Shown: positions 50,264 to 58,435, counted from the stretch's first letter. The stretch: 64,000 nucleotides of DNA from Arthrobacter sp. zg-Y919 (GCF_030142045.1 NZ_CP126242.1:620001-684000); one strand, 5' to 3'. Numbers and translations: made by a program. Notes: generated by a model not told the origin, from the letters alone.

Positions 50264-50854
50264 TTAGAGCGAGCGGGCTGCCGTGGGGATCAGGTCCATG
50301 ACGGTGCGGCCCTGGGCACGTTCGCCCAGTGCCTTGAAGCTCCAGCCGGACCCTTCCCGGCCGACCTTGGCCATCACCATGGCCGTGTGCGTACCGGCGT
50401 CGGTCAGCTGGTAGCGGGCAATCTCGGGGCTGCCCGGCGTGGAGTCGTCAACGAGGCGGCAGAAGGCGTTCTGCACCTGGTCGAAGGTCTGCCGGCTGTA
50501 GCTGGAGATGACGAACACGATGTTCTGCACGGCGGGGGAAACAGCTGACAGGTCCACGAGGATGACCTCGTCATCGCCCTCGCCGGCACCGGTGAGGTTG
50601 TCGCCGGTGTGCTTGGCGGAGCCGTCCTTGCTGGCGAGCTGGCCGTACCAGACCTGGTCAACAGCGTTGCCGTTCGCATCGAAGAAAATGGCCGAGGCAT
50701 CGAGGTCCACTTCGGCGGCTTTCTTTCCGCCGAACAGACCGCGCTTGACCGGGGCAGCGGAATCCCAACCCAGTCCCAGGCGCGTCTTGCTCAGTGCGCC
50801 GCCGTCCTTCTTCGTCAGTGAAAGCGACTGACCTTTCTGCAGGCTCAGGCCCAT
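50264..50854 (-). CDS. TerD-family stress protein
   Basis: A 196-residue TerD-domain protein, less similar to the tandem pair. It has LSLQKGQSLSLTKKDGGALS, LGLGWDSAAPVKRGLFGGKK (a basic insert), VDLDASAIFFDANGN, the calcium loop GDNLTGAGEGDDEV, VISSYSRQTFDQVQNAFCRL and a C-terminus that departs from the family WKFKAxGQGY (here WSFKALGERAQGR). It follows the DUF475 gene by 12 bases and is the first TerD gene of the operon. Confidence 0.92.
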   Translation of the reverse strand: MGLSLQKGQSLSLTKKDGGALSKTRLGLGWDSAAPVKRGLFGGKKAAEVDLDASAIFFDANGNAVDQVWYGQLASKDGSAKHTGDNLTGAGEGDDEVILVDLSAVSPAVQNIVFVISSYSRQTFDQVQNAFCRLVDDSTPGSPEIARYQLTDAGTHTAMVMAKVGREGSGWSFKALGERAQGRTVMDLIPTAARSL

Positions 50855-50866
50855 GATTCTCCCTCG

Positions 50867-51976
50867 TTAGTTTGTGTAAACAGATTCTTTGGCAGCGCCG
50901 GACTTTGCGGCACGCTTGTTGCGCACGATCGAGGAGGTCAGGGCGGCGAGGATGAAGACGACGCCGATCAGGCCGGTGAAGACCTCGTTGATCTCGATTT
51001 CGATGGTGAGCAGCAGGATGGTCGCCAGGGCACCGATGGCCCAGTGGGCACCGTGGTCCAGGTAAACGAACTCGTCCAAGGTTCCCTGCTTCACGAGGAA
51101 GACGGTCAGGGAGCGGACGAAGATCGCGCCGATCAGGCCCAGGCCCAGGGCAATGATGATCGGGTCGGAGGTGATGGCGAAGGCGCCGATGACGCCGTCG
51201 AAGGAGAAGGATGCGTCAATGACTTCCAGGTAGAGGAAGAGCATAAACGCCGCCTTGCCGGTGGCCTTTACCAGGGCGCCGTTGCCGGACTTCGGGGCGA
51301 GTGCCTCGACGTCGTCGGCATCGAAGTCCCCGTCGCCGTCGACGTCGAACATGTCACCCAGGCCGGTGACCAGAAGGTAGGTGATCAGGCCGGCGGCACC
51401 GGCGACGAAGACATCGGTGGTGTGCTCGGGATCCGCGAGCGAACCGGCGGCCAGCAGGGCGCCGAGGCCGACGATCAGGGACGCACCGGTGACCTTGCCG
51501 ATCTTGTTCATCGGGGTTTCCAGCCAGCGCAGCCAGCGGATGTCGCGGTCTTCGAACATGAAGTCCAGGAAAAGCATCAGCAGGAACAGCCCGCCGAAGG
51601 CGGCAATCTGCGGGTGGGCTTCATGCAGGAGGTAACCGTAGCTGCCGGGCTCATCCGGATCGCCCTTTTCGAGGGCCAGCTGCAGGGCTTCAATCGGGTT
51701 GATGCTGGCGGTGACGCCCACGATGACCAGAGGGAAGACGATGCGCATACCGACGACGGCAATCAGGATGCCCACGGTGAGGAACATCTTCTGCCAGAAG
51801 GGGCTCATCTTTTCGAGAATGCGCGCGTTGACCACGGCATTGTCGAAGCTCAGGCTGATTTCCAGGACGCCCAGGATGGCGCAGAGGATAAGTGCCTCTA
51901 CTCCGCCATAGAAGAACGCCGTGACCAGCGCAGCGGCCGTGATAACAAACGACCAACCGAAAGTTTTGAAGAACAC
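50867..51976 (-). CDS. DUF475/TerC-type integral membrane protein
   Basis: A 369-residue multi-span membrane protein heading the Ter operon. The DUF475 signature is clear: FFKTFGWSFVITAAALVTAF, GVLEISLSFDNAVVNARILE (TerC-like SFDN), and later EVIDASFSFDGVIGAFAITS, with about nine membrane helices. These Asp/Glu residues inside helices suggest metal-ion transport, as for TerC/Alx proteins. Unusually, the loop at 211-222 (DVDGDGDFDADD) has the D-x-D-x-D-G pattern of an EF-hand calcium loop. The start is GTG 51976, with AAGGAG 11 bases upstream, a rather long spacing; frames further upstream lack family sequence. Confidence 0.88.
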   Translation of the reverse strand: MFFKTFGWSFVITAAALVTAFFYGGVEALILCAILGVLEISLSFDNAVVNARILEKMSPFWQKMFLTVGILIAVVGMRIVFPLVIVGVTASINPIEALQLALEKGDPDEPGSYGYLLHEAHPQIAAFGGLFLLMLFLDFMFEDRDIRWLRWLETPMNKIGKVTGASLIVGLGALLAAGSLADPEHTTDVFVAGAAGLITYLLVTGLGDMFDVDGDGDFDADDVEALAPKSGNGALVKATGKAAFMLFLYLEVIDASFSFDGVIGAFAITSDPIIIALGLGLIGAIFVRSLTVFLVKQGTLDEFVYLDHGAHWAIGALATILLLTIEIEINEVFTGLIGVVFILAALTSSIVRNKRAAKSGAAKESVYTN

Positions 51977-52271
51977 TCTGCTTGCAGCTCCTTCAGTTCC
52001 TGCGCGCAGCCGGTGGCCGGAGTATGGCAAAAACCAAGTAGGGGATGGGTACATCCGAAACGATTTAGGCTTCAGTATGTCGCACCCCGGATGCCACGGG
52101 CAACTACCGGCGGCGCTGTTCGCGGAGAGGGTAGCCCCAGGGCGGTTCAGGGCACCAGAGCGGCGGTGAACTACGGCGGCCCAGCGGCCTCCATGATTGG
52201 GAGGCGGGCCTCGTGGTCTGAAAGAATAAGGAAAGCCTACTTACCCGGGCACCCCTTTGAAGGAGGACTGC

Positions 52272-52577
52272 ATGCAGGACGAAGTGTATGAAAACACGAA
52301 TCCGGAACCGGTCATGAACATTCCGGCGGCCGACATCGTCAACGGCGGCGCGTCTGCCGCTCCGCCCGCCGAGGTGGATCCGGCCGAGGTCGCCATACTT
52401 GCCCAGGCCGAGGATCCGGGCACTGATCCCCTCCGGCTGCAGGAACTGGCTACCGACTATCCGCTGGCCCGCCCCGCGGTGGCCGCCAACCCGGCTGCCG
52501 GCCCGGAACTGCTTTCCTGGCTCGGTGCGCTGGGCGACGCCGGCGTGAACGAGGCGCTGGCCCGCCGCGGCGCGTAG
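52272..52577 (+). CDS. Small protein with leucine-rich repeat variant (LRV)-like motif
   Basis: A 101-residue cytoplasmic protein. The first 45 residues are acidic and flexible. The rest reads AILAQAEDPGTDPLRLQELA, TDYPLARPAVAANPAAGPEL and LLSWLGALGDAGVNEALARR, about two units of the LRV-like helical repeat often found in actinobacterial proteins, which commonly mediates protein contacts. ATG 52272 has AGGAGG 6 bases upstream. It diverges from the Ter operon (start 51976) and is followed by a perfect terminator, so it is a single-gene unit; a link to Ter functions is possible from position only. Confidence 0.75.
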   Translation: MQDEVYENTNPEPVMNIPAADIVNGGASAAPPAEVDPAEVAILAQAEDPGTDPLRLQELATDYPLARPAVAANPAAGPELLSWLGALGDAGVNEALARRGA

Positions 52578-52594
52578 CCTTTCCGCAGATCCAA

Positions 52595-52627
52595 CATCCC
52601 GCCGCACAGTGACTGTGCGGCGGGATG
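52595..52627 (+). terminator. Terminator after the LRV-like gene
   Basis: A 15-bp perfect stem: CATCCCGCCGCACAG (52595-52609), loop TGA, CTGTGCGGCGGGATG (52613-52627), followed by CTGTCTTT. It may also serve the opposing rskA gene. Confidence 0.93.
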
Positions 52628-52675
52628 CTGTCTTTAAGCGGTGGTTGCCGTCCCGGGTTTTGGGGGTGCCCGAGA

Positions 52676-53488
52676 CTAGATCTCCGCGACGGCCACTATC
52701 GGGAAAGTGGGGGCCGTGGATCCGCCCGCAGGTTCCACGGTCAGGGCCACGGCGCCGGCCTTGTCGAGGTCGCCGCTGAGCCAAACGCTGACGTCGCCGC
52801 CGGAAAAGTGCTGATCCGGAATGGGCGTGTCGGCCTCAAGCAGCCACAACTGGTACTCGCGTCCTTCCCCGGGATCCGGAAGGCCGTCCGCGACGAACAG
52901 TGCCTCATCCTGCTCACGGGACACCACGAGGGTGGCAGAGTGTCCGTTGACCTCCACCTGGTGCGTGGCGAGGTCCGGGGCGCTGAGCAGCCGGTTCTCC
53001 TGCTCCTGCTGCTGGGCTGCCACCTCCGCCTGCTGCCGCTGCTCCGACTGGACTCCCAGGCTCCAGCCACCCACGGCAATTCCCGGAAGCAGGACTGCGG
53101 CTGCCGCGGCGGTCAGCAGGCGGCGGGTGCGTCGCCGCCGTCGTTCCTCGAGCGAGACGACGACGCCGGACGGGCGGGTCTCGACGTCGGTACCGGTACC
53201 TGTACCAGACGCGGTGCCCGCCTGGGGACCCTGTGCAGGCAGCGGCCGGGTGCCGTGGATGCTGTCCAGCACGGAGGCGCGCAGTTCAGGCGGGGGAGTC
53301 TGGGCGGAACCGGCGGCAAGATGCGCGGTGACCTCGGCGTAGCCTGCAAGCTCGGCCTGGCACGGCAGGCAGTCGGCCAGATGCTGCTCGAATTCGGCGC
53401 GCTCGGCCGGTTCCAGTGCATCGACGGCATACAGCGGAGCCAGCTCATGGAAATCCCCGGCGTCAACGCCGTTGCTGTGATGGTTCAT
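52676..53488 (-). CDS. rskA: Anti-sigma-K factor RskA
   Basis: A 270-residue anti-sigma factor. The cytoplasmic N-terminus has the ZAS motif EQHLADCLPCQAELAGYAE (HxxxCxxC), which clamps the sigma factor. One membrane helix (LLTAAAAAVLLPGIAVGGWS, around residue 140) follows, then a coiled-coil-like EQRQQAEVAAQQQEQENRLL and the extracytoplasmic RskA domain (ATLVVSREQDEALFVADGLP and GGDVSVWLSGDLDKAGAVAL). Proteolysis of such proteins releases SigK. Its start overlaps the sigK stop by 4 bases (ATGA), so the pair is translated together. Confidence 0.92.
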   Translation of the reverse strand: MNHHSNGVDAGDFHELAPLYAVDALEPAERAEFEQHLADCLPCQAELAGYAEVTAHLAAGSAQTPPPELRASVLDSIHGTRPLPAQGPQAGTASGTGTGTDVETRPSGVVVSLEERRRRRTRRLLTAAAAAVLLPGIAVGGWSLGVQSEQRQQAEVAAQQQEQENRLLSAPDLATHQVEVNGHSATLVVSREQDEALFVADGLPDPGEGREYQLWLLEADTPIPDQHFSGGDVSVWLSGDLDKAGAVALTVEPAGGSTAPTFPIVAVAEI

Positions 53489-54108
53489 GCCTGTCCCCCC
53501 AATGCTGACCGCAGGTTCTTCAATCCGTCCCGGATCCTGGCCTTGGCAGTGCCGAGCGGAACATCGAGGCGCACCGCAACCTCCTGGTGCGTATAACCCT
53601 GGTAATAGGCCATGGCCACGGCCTCGCGCTGGAGCGGGGTGAGGCTGCCCAGCCCGTTCCGCACCTCATGGGTGTTCATGCTCTGTTCCACTTCCTGCCA
53701 CGTCTGGTCCGTCGAAGTTTCCGCCCGCTGGTCCTCGTAGGTCTGTTCCCGGTCCCGTTCCCGCGCCACCTGGCGAACCCGATCCACCGCCCGGCGGTGG
53801 GCCAGGGTGCATAACCATCCCAGCACTGTTCCCCGGCTGGCGTCGAAGCGGGCCGACTGCTGCCAGGCCATCAGATAGACCTCCTGGACAACTTCGGCCG
53901 CGATCTCCGGGGAACGGGTCACCCGCGCCGCCATCCCGTAGACCTTGGAAGAAGTGGCATCATAAAGGGCCGCAAAACTCGCTTCGTCGCCCTCACCGCA
54001 GCGCCGCAGCAGAGCCGCGAGCCCGGACGCGCCGCTGTCCGCGGTGTCCCGTGCCGCGGCCGCGTGCGGGTCGGAGAAGTCCGTCCCGCCGGTACCGGGG
54101 TCAGTCAT
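53485..54108 (-). CDS. sigK: ECF RNA polymerase sigma factor SigK
   Basis: A 207-residue ECF sigma factor. Region 2 reads FAALYDATSSKVYGMAARVT, EIAAEVVQEVYLMAWQQSAR and WLCTLAHRRAVDRVRQ (-10 recognition). Region 4 reads SLTPLQREAVAMAYYQGYTH and QEVAVRLDVPLGTAKARIRD (-35 recognition). Together with the downstream RskA this is the SigK arrangement known from mycobacteria. The start at 54108 has GGGAG upstream; in-frame sequence further up is not sigma-like. A SigK-like promoter about 200 bases upstream on this strand suggests autoregulation. Confidence 0.93.
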   Translation of the reverse strand: MTDPGTGGTDFSDPHAAAARDTADSGASGLAALLRRCGEGDEASFAALYDATSSKVYGMAARVTRSPEIAAEVVQEVYLMAWQQSARFDASRGTVLGWLCTLAHRRAVDRVRQVARERDREQTYEDQRAETSTDQTWQEVEQSMNTHEVRNGLGSLTPLQREAVAMAYYQGYTHQEVAVRLDVPLGTAKARIRDGLKNLRSALGGQA

Positions 54109-54306
54109 GGGCTCCCACAGGTGATCCCTTCGGCGACGTCGCCCCGCCGCGGTAACGGGCGGGGATATCTTCGCTGAGAACACTGCCATACTCACCAGCC
54201 AATCGGCGACCCGCCTCCCTGCCGGAGCCTCCTGCGGCGTGCCGGACGGCAGGCCAGTAGCTGCCGGGGGATTTTGCGCTGCCGGAAAAGTTGTTCCATG
54301 CCCGGT

Positions 54307-54333
54307 ATTCGGAACCGGGGAGCTAACGGACGG
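54307..54333 (-). promoter_or_regulatory. Putative SigK-dependent promoter of sigK-rskA
   Basis: On the minus strand: CCGTCC (54333-54328), 15-base spacer, CCGAAT (54312-54307). These resemble the CCATCC / CCGAAT elements known for mycobacterial SigK, and match the opposite promoter at 54367 in spacing. Confidence 0.6.
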
Positions 54334-54366
54334 GTGGGCGGGGGCAAAAGTATTTTTCCGCTGCAC

Positions 54367-54393
54367 CCATCCAAGCGCCGATCTGCTCCGAAC
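54367..54393 (+). promoter_or_regulatory. Putative SigK-dependent promoter of the CHRD-protein/sortase genes
   Basis: CCATCC (54367-54372), 15-base spacer, CCGAAC (54388-54393), about 65 bases before ATG 54459. The -35 element equals the mycobacterial SigK consensus as I recall it. Confidence 0.62.
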
Positions 54394-54458
54394 CTTCTGT
54401 GTCTAACCACCGATGCACAGCACCTCGATGTGCACACCGACACGACGAAGGAACGATC

Positions 54459-55232
54459 ATGAACAAGAAGATGCGCCTGCTTGCTGTCCCCACCCTGGCC
54501 CTGGGTGCGATGGCCCTGTCGACGGCCCCCGCGATGGCACACGGTGAAGACTCCTGGTCGAGCCAGGCAACGCTGAACACCATGAACAACTCCGGCACCA
54601 CGGGCCAGGCCATGGTGGAAGTGCACGGCATGGAGGCCAAGGTGACGGTCAACGTCGCCGGTGCTGCAGAGACGTTTATGGACGGTCCCTTCCCGCACGC
54701 CCAGCACATCCACATCGCCGCCCAGGGCGTCTGCCCCGGACCTGACGCGGATACCGACGGCGACGGCGTCGTGAACACCACCGAGGGGCACCCCTTCTAC
54801 GGCCACATCGGCAACTCCCTCACCACTGAGGGTGACACCAGTGCCGAGTCCGCACTGGCCGTGGAGCGCTTCCCGGGTGGATCCGCGTACACCTACGAAC
54901 GCACCTTCGACCTGACTCCGGAGACTGCGGCGTCGCTGAAGGACGGATCCGCCGTAGTGGTAGTCCACGGTGTGGACCCGGCGCTGATGCCCGCCGCAGC
55001 AGCCGAGAAGATGTCCGACCTTGACCCGTCGCTGCCTGCCGCCGCAACCCTGCCCGCAGCCTGCGGCACCCTGGCCGGTTCGCAGATGGCGGCAATGCCT
55101 GAAGGCGGAGCAGATACCGGAGTGGAAAGCGCAGCGGACAACGGCAACACCGCCGGCATCGCCGTGGCCGGTGCCGGTGCACTGACCCTGGCCGGAGCGG
55201 TTATGGCCTTCCGCCGCCGCGCCCGCGCCTAG
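54459..55232 (+). CDS. Secreted CHRD-type domain protein with C-terminal membrane anchor
   Basis: A 257-residue exported protein. It has a signal peptide (MNKKMRLLAVPTLALGAMAL, cut near AMAHG) and a beta-rich domain with QAMVEVHGMEAKVTVNVAGA and FPHAQHIHIAAQGVCPG. The PDADTDGDGVVNTTEG segment has a DxDxDG calcium-loop pattern. SLKDGSAVVVVHGVDPALMP is in the second half. It ends with a Gly-rich linker, a hydrophobic helix and RRRARA, like a wall/membrane-anchored protein without an LPxTG motif. The ATG at 54459 follows AAGGA. It shares a unit with the sortase gene 24 bases downstream and has a SigK-like promoter, so it is a likely SigK target. Confidence 0.82.
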   Translation: MNKKMRLLAVPTLALGAMALSTAPAMAHGEDSWSSQATLNTMNNSGTTGQAMVEVHGMEAKVTVNVAGAAETFMDGPFPHAQHIHIAAQGVCPGPDADTDGDGVVNTTEGHPFYGHIGNSLTTEGDTSAESALAVERFPGGSAYTYERTFDLTPETAASLKDGSAVVVVHGVDPALMPAAAAEKMSDLDPSLPAAATLPAACGTLAGSQMAAMPEGGADTGVESAADNGNTAGIAVAGAGALTLAGAVMAFRRRARA

Positions 55233-55256
55233 TTCCTAGCTGAGGCTCCGATCCCC

Positions 55257-55949
55257 ATGACGGCATCGCGACACGGCCGCCGCGCAGGTCTCATGACCGG
55301 CGCGGCGGCCGCGCTTCTTCTGTTCACCGGATGTACCGGCACCTCCACACCGGAAGGAGGGGGACAGGCCAGCAACTCGACGGCTACTTCCTCCGCCGTT
55401 CCGGGCGGGTCTCCGGGCGAACCGGGCCAACCGGGCGAACTGTCGGGTCCGCCCTCCGGCCAGCCGGAGGCTGCTGCCGGCCAACCCCCTGTCCTGGCCG
55501 CTTCGAAACCGGTATCCCTGACCATCCCGTCCGCCGGCGTCGACTCGCCGCTCCTGCACCTTGGGCTGCGGGAAGACGGCACCCTTGAGGTCCCGCCTGT
55601 TCCACCCGGCTCACCGGCCAGCTGGTACACGGGATCGCCCACCCCCGGCGAACGCGGTCCAGCCCTGCTGCTGGGCCACGTCAATGCCACCGGCGGCGGT
55701 GCGGGAGTGTTTGCCAACCTGCGGACCCTGAAACCCGGCGACCGGATCGAGATTGCCCGGGAAGACGGGACCACCGCGGTTTTCACCGTTGACCGGGGAG
55801 AGCAGTACGGGAAGGACAGCTTTCCCACTCTGGAGGTCTATGGAAACACCGAGGGTGCGGAACTGCGGCTGATCACCTGCGACGGTTTTGACGCTGGCAC
55901 CGGGAACTTCGACGACAACTATGTCGTGTATGCGTCGCTGGCTCCCTGA
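55257..55949 (+). CDS. Class F sortase
   Basis: A 230-residue exported cysteine transpeptidase-like protein. It has a signal/anchor sequence with a lipobox-like FTGC, a Pro/Gly/Ser linker (about 30-85), then the sortase barrel: SLTIPSAGVDSPLLHLGL, LLGHVNATGGGAGVF (catalytic His), DRIEIAREDGTTAVFTVDRG and LRLITCDGF (catalytic Cys in TC). The usual Arg is not at its expected place near the end (NFDDNYVVYA), where many class F members have an Arg before DN. It follows the CHRD-type protein by 24 bases; that protein or other surface proteins may be its substrate. Confidence 0.88.
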   Translation: MTASRHGRRAGLMTGAAAALLLFTGCTGTSTPEGGGQASNSTATSSAVPGGSPGEPGQPGELSGPPSGQPEAAAGQPPVLAASKPVSLTIPSAGVDSPLLHLGLREDGTLEVPPVPPGSPASWYTGSPTPGERGPALLLGHVNATGGGAGVFANLRTLKPGDRIEIAREDGTTAVFTVDRGEQYGKDSFPTLEVYGNTEGAELRLITCDGFDAGTGNFDDNYVVYASLAP

Positions 55950-56052
55950 GTACCGCGTGTTAGGGTCTGGGGCGATATGTCATTGTTGGCTCGGGGGGAC
56001 CACCATCATGTCCTTACTTCCGGGCGCTTGCGGAACCATCCTGGGAGAAGAC

Positions 56053-56442
56053 ATGAAACACTGCCTGTCCTGCGGCGCTGAACTGCTGCCGCCGTCGGAA
56101 ATCTGTCCCGCCTGCCGCGCTCCGCAGTCGGCAGCTCTGTACGTTCCGGTTCCGGCAACGTCGGTCTTCGATCCGCCCGTGGTCGCCCCGACGGCGGGCT
56201 TTATCCCGTCGCAGCCCGCTGCTTCCCCGGGAACACCAGCAGCCCCACGCCCCGCCGCCCGGGATACGCCCGAAGTGCGTACCCGCAGGACGATCATCCT
56301 GGTGTCGGTGCTTGTCCTTCTGCTGGTCCTGGGACTCGCGGCGTACGCCGTCGGACGCGGCGGAACAGCGGAGAACGCAGTGGACACCGTGGCTTCCGGC
56401 ACCGGGGGAGACGGAACGCGGTTCTCGCCCGTGCCTGCATAA
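56053..56442 (+). CDS. Zinc-ribbon membrane protein of unknown function
   Basis: A 129-residue protein. An N-terminal zinc ribbon, KHCLSCGAELLPPSEICPAC (CxxC-x10-CxxC), is followed by a Pro/Ala-rich linker and one membrane helix (TIILVSVLVLLLVLGLAAYA). A short extracytoplasmic end completes it. ATG 56053 follows GGGAG. Small proteins of this type are common in actinobacteria and uncharacterised. About 100 bases after the sortase gene and 70 before the enoyl-CoA hydratase gene; it could be read from the sortase transcript. Confidence 0.75.
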   Translation: MKHCLSCGAELLPPSEICPACRAPQSAALYVPVPATSVFDPPVVAPTAGFIPSQPAASPGTPAAPRPAARDTPEVRTRRTIILVSVLVLLLVLGLAAYAVGRGGTAENAVDTVASGTGGDGTRFSPVPA

Positions 56443-56512
56443 TCCCGTGCCTGCGTAATACTGGACTCGACTGTCGGCAAGGAGGCCGGGAGGAACGAAA
56501 GGATAGGCGCAC

Positions 56513-57313
56513 GTGACGCACTCCCCGACCCAGGCATTCGAAGGATTTACCACGCTCCGGGTAACCGAAGGCGCGGACCGGGTCCACGTCCAGCTCCACC
56601 GGCCAGAGGTCCGCAACGCCATTGACTCGGCCATGGTGGAAGAACTGCACCAGGTCTGCAGCGTGCTGGAGCGGCAGCCGCGGATCCTGATTCTCTCCGG
56701 CACTGAGGTAGGCGGAAAAGGGGTCTTCGCCTCCGGGGCGGACATCAAGGAACTACGGGAACGGCGCCGCGATGACGCCCTGGCCGGAATCAACTCCGGC
56801 ATCTTCTCCCGGATCGCCTCCCTGCCGCTGCCGGTGATCGCCGCCGTGGACGGATGTGCGTTGGGCGGCGGAGCGGAACTGGCCTATGCCGCGGACTTCC
56901 GGGTCGGTACGCCACGGCTGAAAATCGGCCAGCCGGAAGCGGGACTGGGCATCATGGCCGCAGCCGGCGCCACCTGGCGGCTGAAGGAACTGGTGGGGGA
57001 ACCGCTGGCCAAGGAGATGCTGCTCGCCGGACGGATCCTGACCGGGGAGGAAGCGCTGGCTGTCCGGCTGGTCACCGAGCTTCATGACCCCGCCGGCCTG
57101 CTTCCGGCCGCCCATGCGCTCGCGGACCGCATCACGGCGTCGGACCCGCTGGCCCTCCGCCTGACCAAGGCGGCCTTCGCCGCCCCGCGCGGCGCCCATC
57201 CGCTGATAGACAACCTGGCCCAGGGCATCCTCTTTGAGTCGGACGCCAAGTTCGACCGGATGCAGGCCTTCCTCGACGGCAGGGAGAACGCCAGCGGCAG
57301 CGAAGAGCGCTGA
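56513..57313 (+). CDS. Enoyl-CoA hydratase/isomerase family protein
   Basis: A 266-residue crotonase-fold enzyme, cytoplasmic. The oxyanion-hole segments are FASGADIKELRERRRDD and VDGCALGGGAELAYAADFRV. The two catalytic Glu positions of hydratases are kept, in IGQPEAGLGIMAA and LAKEMLLAGRILTG. It probably hydrates 2-enoyl-CoA in fatty-acid or amino-acid breakdown. GTG start 56513 has AAAGGA upstream. It ends in front of a hairpin and converges on the nucleoside hydrolase gene. Confidence 0.92.
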   Translation: MTHSPTQAFEGFTTLRVTEGADRVHVQLHRPEVRNAIDSAMVEELHQVCSVLERQPRILILSGTEVGGKGVFASGADIKELRERRRDDALAGINSGIFSRIASLPLPVIAAVDGCALGGGAELAYAADFRVGTPRLKIGQPEAGLGIMAAAGATWRLKELVGEPLAKEMLLAGRILTGEEALAVRLVTELHDPAGLLPAAHALADRITASDPLALRLTKAAFAAPRGAHPLIDNLAQGILFESDAKFDRMQAFLDGRENASGSEER

Positions 57314-57339
57314 CGCCGTGTCCGTCCCGTCCGGGTGAG

Positions 57340-57367
57340 ATCCCCGGCCGGAACACCGAACGGGGAT
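57340..57367. terminator. Hairpin between convergent genes
   Basis: ATCCCCG (57340-57346) pairs with CGGGGAT (57361-57367), between the enoyl-CoA hydratase and nucleoside hydrolase stops. Confidence 0.6.
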
Positions 57368-57370
57368 TCT

Positions 57371-58408
57371 TCAGATAGGAAACGCCTCGCCGGGGGCCAC
57401 GGTTTCCAGGAAGGTGCGGACCATGGCGGCGTGGTCCAGGGCCATGGCCACCGATACGACGGGTGCTGGAGACAGCAGGCCGTGCACGGTGTCCTCGCCG
57501 GGTATCAGCCGCCGGTCCACCAGGGTCTGCCCACGGCTGTGTCCGGCCAGCTCCACGCGGACCGGATAATCCTCCAGCACCACGGTCTCCGGGGCGGCGA
57601 TCAGGCAGGCGGCACCGGCGTCGCCAATCGTGACCGGCGGCAGTGTGCCGTCGTTGGCGGTCACCGTGACGACGGGCTCCTCGCCCAGGATGCCGGCCAC
57701 AGCCCGCGTCCGTGCGCCCGAGGCCAGCAGCGATCCCACCAGCCGGGCACCCGGATCGGTGGAGGCTTCCAGCAGCAGGTACTGCGGCGCATCCAGGGTC
57801 GCCAGCATAAAGACGTCCAGCCCGTACATGGTCACCGGCACGCCGCTGTCCAGCACCACGGCCAGCGCCTCCGGATCGTGCCACGCATTGAACTCGGCAT
57901 GCGAGGTGGCGTTGCCGATCCCGGCCGATCCGCCCATAAACACAATCCGTTCCAGCTTCCGGGCGGTCAGCGGGTAGGCGCGCAGGAATACCGCCAGGTT
58001 GGTCAGCGGGCCGATCCCGAGCAGGGTCACCGGTTCGGCGGAGTCTTCAATGGTGCGGTGCAGCAGTTCGACGGCGGCCAGCGGAGAGGCCGGTGTGCTG
58101 CTGGCCGGCAGCTGCAGCCCGCCGATCCCGTTGGAGCCGTGGAACGCGTGGGCATTGCGGGTCTCATTGACCAGCGGCCGCTCAGCGCCACGCGCCACCG
58201 GAACGTCCGGCCGCCCGGCAAGATCCAGCACGTCCAGGGTATTGCGCAGCACCTGGTCGACGTCGGTGTTCCCGGCCACGCAGGTCACTGCCCGCAGATC
58301 GATGCGCGGGCTGCGCGCCAGGAAGGTCAGGGCCATGGCATCGTCCACACCGGTGTCGACGTCGGCAATTACGGGAATGCGGTGCGCGGAATCAGGGGAG
58401 GAAGGCAT
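57371..58408 (-). CDS. Inosine/uridine-preferring nucleoside hydrolase
   Basis: A 345-residue N-ribohydrolase releasing the base from (deoxy)ribonucleosides. The calcium-binding signature IADVDTGVDDAMAL is at residues 13-26, NTDVDQVLRNTLDVLDLAGR and VARGAERPLV follow, then AFHGSNGIGGL. LLGIGPLTNLAVFLRAYP, IVFMGGSAGIGNATSHAEFN and the C-terminal VTIGDAGAACLIA complete the fold. It diverges from the FAD oxidoreductase gene, with an inverted repeat between. Base preference cannot be read from sequence. Confidence 0.93.
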   Translation of the reverse strand: MPSSPDSAHRIPVIADVDTGVDDAMALTFLARSPRIDLRAVTCVAGNTDVDQVLRNTLDVLDLAGRPDVPVARGAERPLVNETRNAHAFHGSNGIGGLQLPASSTPASPLAAVELLHRTIEDSAEPVTLLGIGPLTNLAVFLRAYPLTARKLERIVFMGGSAGIGNATSHAEFNAWHDPEALAVVLDSGVPVTMYGLDVFMLATLDAPQYLLLEASTDPGARLVGSLLASGARTRAVAGILGEEPVVTVTANDGTLPPVTIGDAGAACLIAAPETVVLEDYPVRVELAGHSRGQTLVDRRLIPGEDTVHGLLSPAPVVSVAMALDHAAMVRTFLETVAPGEAFPI

Positions 58409-58435
58409 GGCGCCGTCTTTCGTTGAACTGCGGGG

